DNA from: Larkinella insperata
Lineage (GTDB): Bacteria > Bacteroidota > Bacteroidia > Cytophagales > Spirosomataceae
Reading direction: 5' to 3'
Length of the DNA stretch: 64,000 nt
Assembly (NCBI RefSeq): GCF_026248825.1
Contig: NZ_CP110973.1
Span: 4,113,501-4,177,500 of the forward strand
The notes under the pieces were generated by a model. It did not search any database and was not told the origin of the DNA. It was given only the letters and a program-made list of their open reading frames with translations. Positions 58,853-64,000 of the stretch are shown here, one piece after another. The translations under genes and the position numbers were made by a program. Numbering within the stretch: the first letter of the stretch is position 1; each line of letters starts with the position of its first letter.

Positions 58853-60368
58853 ACTCCGGCGTCGCAACGTGGCGTTCCAGGGTCGCTTCGACGCCCAGGG
58901 TCAGCAAACTGCTGAGGTTGTCGGCAACGGCATCCCCGAAGCCACTGAGTGCGCTCAGGTCGGTTTCCCAAAGCAGGGTGTCGGCGCAGAGCGTCTGCAC
59001 GAAGTTACGGACCGAGGCTGCATCGTGCACATCGACCTGCTGCCACAGCTTGTAAAAGTATTCGGCATGGTCGTCGCGGATGGGGTAGGTGATGATTCCG
59101 CCGGTGGGCGTTGTGGTTTCGCCCAGGTAGACGCCATCTTCCTCCCGAACGGCTTTCATAAACCGCAGATAAGCCGCGAAGCCCAGGGCCATGCGCTGCG
59201 GAGTCTGTCCGTTCTGCTCCACAAACCGCTGGATGGTCGCCAGGTTACGGGCCCGCATTTTCAGGGTTTCCTGAAGGGTAATGTTTAGCAGCAGGTGCTC
59301 GATGTAGGGGTTGCGGAACCGGTCGAGAACGTCGGCGGCAAACTCCCGGACGGCCTCCGGATTCTCCTCCGGAATCATCCATTCGGGCAGGGTCGGTACG
59401 ATCTCCTGCGCAATCACCTCTTCCACAAACCGGCTCATCAGCGGGTGCTGCATCATTTCGTTGACGGTTTCCAGTCCCAGCAGATACGCCAGCGGAACGC
59501 TGATGGTGTGGCCGCCGTTGAGGACGCGCAGTTTGCGTTCGCGGTAAAAATTAATGTCTTCGTCGATGATGACCCCCGGATCGGTCTTGGCGAAGGTCAG
59601 GACGTTTTTAACCCGATCATCCCCTTCAATCGCCCACAACCGGTACGGTTCGGCCATAATCAGGAGCTTGTCGTTGTAGCCCAGTTCCTGTTGCAGTTGG
59701 GCGTGCGTTTCGGCGTCGGGTTTGCCCGGTACAATGCGGTCGACCAGTGAGTTACAGAAGCGGACATGGTATTTCAGCCACTTCATGAACAGCTTGCCCA
59801 ATTCGTTGTGCTGGGCGATTTTCTCAACGATGTCACGCAGTTTCAGGCCGTTGTCGCTAATCAGTTCCGTCGGGATAACGACCAGCCCTTTGTTGCGCCC
59901 ACCGCCGAAATTCTTGAACCGTTCGTACAGAAAAGCCGTCAGTTTGGCCGGGTAGGACTGGGGTGGATTCTGGAAAATGCTTTCTTCCACGTATTGAATC
60001 CCGACCTCGGTGGTGTTGGAAATAATAACCTGCAGGGACGGCTTTTTCGCGACATCCAGGACAGCTTTCCAGTCTTCCTGCGCCGAAAGTACGCGGCTGA
60101 CGGCCGACACCACCGTGTGTTTATCCACCAGCTGCCCTTTCTGAATTCCCCGGCTGACCACGATATACAGGCCGTCTTGTTCCGCAAATTCGTCGGTTGC
60201 ACCCCCGGTTGACTTGACAACCACAATGCTGCCGTTGAAGATCCCCTGCTGATTGGCTTTGTGAATCAGGTAATCGGGCAGTCCACGAAGCAAAACGCCC
60301 GTGCCGAATTGCAGCACGCGCTCCGGATGAATAGGGGCCGGATGGTTGGAACGGTTCAGTGGTGTCAT
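58824..60368 (-). CDS. uxaB: Tagaturonate reductase (altronate oxidoreductase)
   Basis: 514 residues of the mannitol-dehydrogenase/UxaB family, converting tagaturonate to altronate with NADH in galacturonate breakdown. It begins MTPLNRSNHPAPIHPERVLQ and continues FGTGVLLRGLPDYLIHKAN with the cofactor loop. SNTTEVGIQYVEESIF, KGLVVIPTELISDNGLKLR, NSLVDRIVPGKPD and LRVLNGGHTISVPLAYLLG are hallmarks of the family. It is the last gene of a hexuronate group. uxaC (isomerase) and uxaA (altronate dehydratase) are not in the window. Its 3' end overlaps the LytTR gene by 29 bases. Confidence 0.9.
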   Translation of the reverse strand: MTPLNRSNHPAPIHPERVLQFGTGVLLRGLPDYLIHKANQQGIFNGSIVVVKSTGGATDEFAEQDGLYIVVSRGIQKGQLVDKHTVVSAVSRVLSAQEDWKAVLDVAKKPSLQVIISNTTEVGIQYVEESIFQNPPQSYPAKLTAFLYERFKNFGGGRNKGLVVIPTELISDNGLKLRDIVEKIAQHNELGKLFMKWLKYHVRFCNSLVDRIVPGKPDAETHAQLQQELGYNDKLLIMAEPYRLWAIEGDDRVKNVLTFAKTDPGVIIDEDINFYRERKLRVLNGGHTISVPLAYLLGLETVNEMMQHPLMSRFVEEVIAQEIVPTLPEWMIPEENPEAVREFAADVLDRFRNPYIEHLLLNITLQETLKMRARNLATIQRFVEQNGQTPQRMALGFAAYLRFMKAVREEDGVYLGETTTPTGGIITYPIRDDHAEYFYKLWQQVDVHDAASVRNFVQTLCADTLLWETDLSALSGFGDAVADNLSSLLTLGVEATLERHVATPESTTSGSEIG

Positions 60369-60551
60369 GGGATGATGCGTTTCGCGGTGGTCTCGACGGA
60401 ATTAAAATAGATTGTAATGTGTAAAAGTAAGGTTAAAACGCATTGGGCGCAAACAACCTTAGGGAACGACAAATCGGGAACGATGAGTTATGAATTGATT
60501 TCCACCGGGCTGCCCGGCCTTCAGCCTGCCTCGTTCCGCTCGCATCACTTA

Positions 60552-61223
60552 TTATTTGGCACGCAGGGACTCGATAATCGAAAGAACTTCCCTGGCTTTG
60601 GCTTCAATCTGGTCGAATTGCCGGTTACTCAGGAGGTCTTTCGGGAACAGCTGCGATCCCATTCCAACGGCGGTCACGCCCGCTTTAAACCAGCTTCCGA
60701 GACTTTCCTGGGTCGGCTCAACGCCCCCCGTCACCATCACGCTGGTCCACGGCATGGGGCCTTTGATGGCCTTCACGAAACTGGGGCTGAGCGTATCACC
60801 CGGAAAGATTTTTACGATTTCTGCGCCCAGTTCTTCCGCCGTCGAAATTTCGGTCAGCGTGGCGCAGCCGGGCATGTAAGCAACTTTCCGACGGTTGCAG
60901 GTGCGGGCGATGGACTCGTGAAACGACGGCCCCACGATGAAATTTGCGCCCGACTGAATATACAGCGCGGCTGTTCCGGCTTCGACGAGCGTTCCCGCCC
61001 CGAGAATCAGGTCCGGAAAGTCGCGGGCGGCCATTTTGACCAGTTCACCGAAAACTTCGTGGGCGAAGTCGCCCCGGTTGGTAAATTCGAACGCCCGAAT
61101 GCCCGCCCGGTAGCAGGCTCCCAGCACCTCACGGCAAACATCCGCATCGGCATGGTAAAAAACCGGCACCATCGGCACCCGCCGGATGGTTTCATAAACG
61201 TCTAATCTTGAAAATCGAGACAC
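60552..61223 (-). CDS. KDPG/KHG aldolase
   Basis: 223 residues. It cleaves 2-keto-3-deoxy-6-phosphogluconate into pyruvate and glyceraldehyde 3-phosphate, and many members also act on 4-hydroxy-2-oxoglutarate. The Schiff-base lysine is in GAEIVKIFPGDTLSPSF. LILGAGTLVEAGTAALYIQS, ANFIVGPSFHESIARTCNRR and PWTSVMVTGGVEPTQESLGS are the phosphate and active-site loops. It follows kdgK after a 79-base gap that contains an inverted repeat, in the order expected for a hexuronate operon. Confidence 0.92.
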   Translation of the reverse strand: MSRFSRLDVYETIRRVPMVPVFYHADADVCREVLGACYRAGIRAFEFTNRGDFAHEVFGELVKMAARDFPDLILGAGTLVEAGTAALYIQSGANFIVGPSFHESIARTCNRRKVAYMPGCATLTEISTAEELGAEIVKIFPGDTLSPSFVKAIKGPMPWTSVMVTGGVEPTQESLGSWFKAGVTAVGMGSQLFPKDLLSNRQFDQIEAKAREVLSIIESLRAK

Positions 61224-61232
61224 AGCTTTTGG

Positions 61233-61303
61233 GGAGTTATGAGTGAAGCGTAAAGAAGGATGAGTTTACAGCGTCCGCCAACTCTTCACGCTTCATTTAT
61301 AGT
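61233..61303. repeat. Inverted repeat between kdgK and the aldolase
   Basis: TGAAGCG (61244-61250) pairs with CGCTTCA (61289-61295), with flanking GAGTTATGAG and AACTCTTC-type matches, about 60 bases in all. The same purine-left, pyrimidine-right style as in other gaps of this window. Confidence 0.55.
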
Positions 61304-62298
61304 TATCTTCTCAATCGTCCGGACTTGTCCCCCTGTACCAGGGCTTCAATTTCCGGGACGGTAACCAGGTTGGCGTCGCCTTCGACGGTGTGTTTGAGGG
61401 CCGAAGCGGCTGCACCAAATTCAACGGCGTATTGCGGGTCGTCGGTGGTTAGCAAACCGTAGATCAGCCCTGCCAGGTACGCATCGCCCCCGCCAATGCG
61501 GTCGATGATGTGCGTAATGTCGTAGACTTCGGAGGAAAACATGGTGGTTCCGTCGAAGATCTTGGCCGTGAGCCGGTTGTGCGACGCGCTGACCGATTCC
61601 CGTTCGGTATCCGTAAAATACCGGATGCGGGGAAACAGCGCCTGCATACCGTGGCAGGCATCGTCGAAGGTACCGGCTTTAACCCCGTAAAGCTCTTCAA
61701 AATTGGCCTGATTGCCCAGCACCAGATCACAACCGGCAGTCAGCGCGGGCAGGATTTCCTGCGGTGTTTTGCCGTATTTCCACAAATTACTCCGGAAGTA
61801 GATATCGCCCGAGACCTTGACGCCCAGCCGGTTGGCGGTTTGGATGGCTTCCAGCAGGCAATCAGCGGCTTGCTGCGAGAGCGCCGGGGTGATACCCGAC
61901 CAGTGGAACCAGTCGGCACCGGCCAGAATAGCGTCCCAGTCGAAATCGCCGGGCTGGATCAGTGAAAAGGCCGAATCGTAGCGGTCGTAGATGATCTGGC
62001 TGGCACGGCTGACAGCCCCGGTTTCCAGGAAGTACAGCCCCAGCCGCCCCGGACCATACGTGATGCGGGACGTGTCGACCCCGTGGAACCGTAATGTGGC
62101 GGTTGCGGCCCGACCCAGCGCGTGATCGGGGAAGCGGGTGACGTGCACCGCCTGACAACCGAAGTAGGCCAGCGAAACGGCCACGTTCGCTTCGGTGCCA
62201 CCGTAGACCACATTCAGGGAATGCGCCTGATTGAACTTCGCAAAACCCGGCGGAGCCAGTCGCATCATGACCTCGCCGAACGTAACTATTTTTTTCAA
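61303..62298 (-). CDS. kdgK: 2-keto-3-deoxygluconate kinase (PfkB family)
   Basis: 331 residues of the ribokinase fold. The N-terminus MKKIVTFGEVMMRLAPPGFA and the substrate segment NVVYGGTEANVAVSLAYFG match sugar kinases of the KDG type. The C-terminal DRIGGGDAYLAGLIYGLLT carries the anion hole and catalytic aspartate. It phosphorylates 2-keto-3-deoxygluconate to KDPG, the substrate of the aldolase encoded next. It lies downstream of the MFS transporter gene, with a 187-base gap. Confidence 0.9.
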   Translation of the reverse strand: MKKIVTFGEVMMRLAPPGFAKFNQAHSLNVVYGGTEANVAVSLAYFGCQAVHVTRFPDHALGRAATATLRFHGVDTSRITYGPGRLGLYFLETGAVSRASQIIYDRYDSAFSLIQPGDFDWDAILAGADWFHWSGITPALSQQAADCLLEAIQTANRLGVKVSGDIYFRSNLWKYGKTPQEILPALTAGCDLVLGNQANFEELYGVKAGTFDDACHGMQALFPRIRYFTDTERESVSASHNRLTAKIFDGTTMFSSEVYDITHIIDRIGGGDAYLAGLIYGLLTTDDPQYAVEFGAAASALKHTVEGDANLVTVPEIEALVQGDKSGRLRR

Positions 62299-62485
62299 GT
62301 ATGATATAGGTTGTTAATGGTTAGGTGGTTTTATGGCTAAAAATGGCTGGACGGCTCGAGTGATTCTGCCGTAAGGATGAGCCGAAAGGACTATTATACC
62401 CTTGCAAACACAAACCATCCCATCCTTTTTAACCCGAACAGACAGGAGACGGCTGCCAGCGCTCCAGCCTTCTTTATGTAAATGC

Positions 62486-63823
62486 TTAAACACCAATGCT
62501 TTCCAGTTCTTTCTTGGTCACCGGTTCCAGCGTGGGCGACAGCAGGTGAATGATCACCAGGGCTATCAGGTAGGTCGAGCTGGCAATGATGAACAGGGGC
62601 AGGTACCCGAAGCTAACCCGGATATTGCCCGCGACGGCCGCCAGCAAAATGCCGCCCATTGCCCCAAACATACCCCCGATGCCGGTTACGGAAGCTACCG
62701 CACTTTTGGGAAACAGATCGGACGCAAACGTGTAAATGTTGGCCGACCAGCCCTGGTGCGCTGCCGTTGCCAAAGAAATTAAGGCAATGGCTACATAAAT
62801 ACTACTGGTTTGGGCGGCAAAAAAGATCGGCGTTACGCAAAGCGCGCAGATCAGCATCGTCGTTTTTCGCGCCCGGTTGGCCGACCAGCCCAGCTGAATA
62901 AACTTGGACGACAGCCACCCAAACAGGACGCTTCCCCCGTCGGAAACGATGTAGATGACCAGAAACGGCAGGCCGACATTTTTCAGATCCAGCCGCTGGT
63001 CGAGCGATTCGCTGCTGTTGAAAAAATCGGGCAGCCAGCTCAGGTAAAACCACCAGATCGGATCGCACATAAACTTGCCGACGATAAACGCCCAGGTTTG
63101 CCGGAAGCCCAGCAGCCGCCACCACGATAGTTTTTCTTCGGGAATATCTTCTTCATTATCCTGCTGAATGTAAGCCAGTTCTGACCGGCTGACGCGCGGA
63201 TGTTCTTCCGGACGGCGGTAAGTTTTCAGCCAGGCAATCAGGACCAGAAAGCCCAGCAGACCCGTTGCAATAAAGGAAAACCGCCAGCCAAACTGCAGCG
63301 TGAGCCAGGGAATCAGGGCCGCCGTAACGATAATGCCGACGTTGGTTCCGGCGTTGAAAAGTCCCGCGGCAAACGAGCGTTCTTTTTTGGGGAACCATTC
63401 GGCTACCGATTTGATGGCCGAGGGGAAATTGCCCGCTTCGCCAATGCCCAGCATGAACCGCACCATGCTCAACCCGCGCAACGAGCCGATAAACGCATTC
63501 AGAACGCCCGCAATGCTCCAGACAACGATGGAAATGGAAAAGCCGCGTTTGGTGCCGACCCGGTCGATGAGCCAGCCCGTCAGCAGAAAACCGAGCGCGT
63601 AGGCCACCTTGAATACCGTGTCGATGTAGCTGTAAAGAACCTTAAACTGGTCGAGATCGCTCTCGGTCAGGGCTTCCTCGCCGGTTTTGCCCATCATCTC
63701 CCGCCGGAACGTTTCGTCGATCATCGTAAACGAAAGTACCTGCCGATCGATGTAGTTGATTGTTGTTGCGAAAAACAGCAGGAGCACAATCCGCCAGCGA
63801 AAATTTCCGGAAAGGTTGGGCAT
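62486..63823 (-). CDS. Major facilitator superfamily hexuronate-type transporter
   Basis: 445 residues with about 12 membrane segments. The start MPNLSGNFRWRIVLLLFFAT, TTINYIDRQVLSFTMIDETF and GFLLTGWLIDRVGTKRGFSI are typical of the anion:cation symporter subfamily that includes ExuT. RFMLGIGEAGNFPSAIKSVA is the classic loop. A long soluble insertion after helix 6 reads ELAYIQQDNEEDIPEEKLSW. As the first gene of the kdgK-aldolase-uxaB group, it probably brings hexuronates or their breakdown products into the cytoplasm; substrate choice is inferred from context. Confidence 0.88.
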   Translation of the reverse strand: MPNLSGNFRWRIVLLLFFATTINYIDRQVLSFTMIDETFRREMMGKTGEEALTESDLDQFKVLYSYIDTVFKVAYALGFLLTGWLIDRVGTKRGFSISIVVWSIAGVLNAFIGSLRGLSMVRFMLGIGEAGNFPSAIKSVAEWFPKKERSFAAGLFNAGTNVGIIVTAALIPWLTLQFGWRFSFIATGLLGFLVLIAWLKTYRRPEEHPRVSRSELAYIQQDNEEDIPEEKLSWWRLLGFRQTWAFIVGKFMCDPIWWFYLSWLPDFFNSSESLDQRLDLKNVGLPFLVIYIVSDGGSVLFGWLSSKFIQLGWSANRARKTTMLICALCVTPIFFAAQTSSIYVAIALISLATAAHQGWSANIYTFASDLFPKSAVASVTGIGGMFGAMGGILLAAVAGNIRVSFGYLPLFIIASSTYLIALVIIHLLSPTLEPVTKKELESIGV

Positions 63824-63854
63824 TCGACAAAAAGGTTAGCAGGTCTAAAAGACA

Positions 63855-63870
63855 AAGTTTGATCAAACTT
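63855..63870. promoter_or_regulatory. Perfect palindrome between the transporter and uxuA
   Basis: AAGTTTGATCAAACTT is a perfect 16-bp palindrome in the 148-base gap between divergent genes, 32 bases before the transporter start and 102 before uxuA. A repressor operator of GntR or LacI type is the likely reading. Confidence 0.6.
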
Positions 63871-63971
63871 ACCGAAATGCCGCGAAAAAATAGTAGATCG
63901 CAGGTCCGTAAGGCGAAATGAGTAGAGCCGTTGGGCCTCATTCTTTTTCTAGCAACATTACCCCCAAACAA

Positions 63972-64000
63972 ATGGCATTAGAACAAACCTGGAGATGGTT
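63972..64000 (+). CDS. uxuA: Start of mannonate dehydratase (partial)
   Basis: Only 29 bases lie in the window. They translate MALEQTWRW and continue past its end. UxuA proteins usually begin with a very similar M-x-x-E-Q-T-W-R-W sequence, and the neighbour is a hexuronate operon, so D-mannonate dehydratase is the best reading. It would act in the glucuronate branch: mannonate to 2-keto-3-deoxygluconate, the substrate of KdgK. Confidence is limited by the short stretch. Confidence 0.6.

Overview
The window looks like a chromosomal segment of a Bacteroidota bacterium of the order Cytophagales, probably Spirosomataceae-like (Spirosoma/Larkinella type; an inference from gene content). The evidence is SprA next to ruvA, a type B T9SS cargo protein, GldF, the Bacteroidota-only DUF4270/DUF4907 families, a carboxypeptidase-regulatory outer-membrane barrel, LytTR sensor/regulator genes, and two TAnnTTTG promoter -7 boxes. 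No rRNA, tRNA, CRISPR array, IS element or prophage is visible.

Layout. 1-8 kb: pckA, an M23 peptidase, a lipoprotein, a SIMPL-domain protein, a large T9SS cargo protein, a VanZ-like protein, then a sparse region holding two similar terminator-linked elements. 8-15 kb: porin, mdh, a YkvA-type protein, tatA, gatA and a LysM lytic transglycosylase. 15-32 kb: ruvA, the 2501-residue SprA translocon, a BamA/TamA-like barrel, GYF-CD225 and DUF2752 membrane proteins, a PQQ dehydrogenase, gcvH, a dihydroorotase homologue lacking the HxH metal site, two DUF4199 proteins, gldF and a second VanZ protein. 32-42 kb: a secreted phosphatase-like enzyme, a Tat-exported Gfo/Idh/MocA protein, a four-gene envelope cluster (barrel, Kelch lipoprotein, DUF4907, DUF4270), an S41 lipoprotein protease, a triple PepSY-like lipoprotein and an SGNH-like protein. 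42-56 kb: an ECF sigma factor overlapping the gene of a protein that appears to span both membranes, DoxX, two CE1-like esterases divergent from a Nudix-type regulator with a palindrome between them, a sugar isomerase-like protein with a modular sugar dehydrogenase/cytochrome c, YceI, and the outer-membrane barrel receptor. 57-64 kb: a LytS/LytTR two-component pair, then a hexuronate operon (MFS transporter, kdgK, KDPG aldolase, uxaB) with uxuA starting divergently at the window end across a perfect 16-bp palindrome.

How they work together. SprA, the barrel proteins, GldF and the CHU_C cargo belong to T9SS secretion and envelope biogenesis. The esterases, oxidoreductases, sugar dehydrogenase and uronate genes point to breakdown of plant polysaccharides. 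The candidates most worth attention are the sigma factor/dual-membrane protein pair, the Nudix regulator with its operator candidate, the DUF4270-DUF4907-Kelch-barrel cluster, the repeated small-RNA-like element near 7.3 and 8.0 kb, and a recurrent set of long imperfect inverted repeats in intergenic gaps. All functional calls come from reading sequence and motifs; no search was run.
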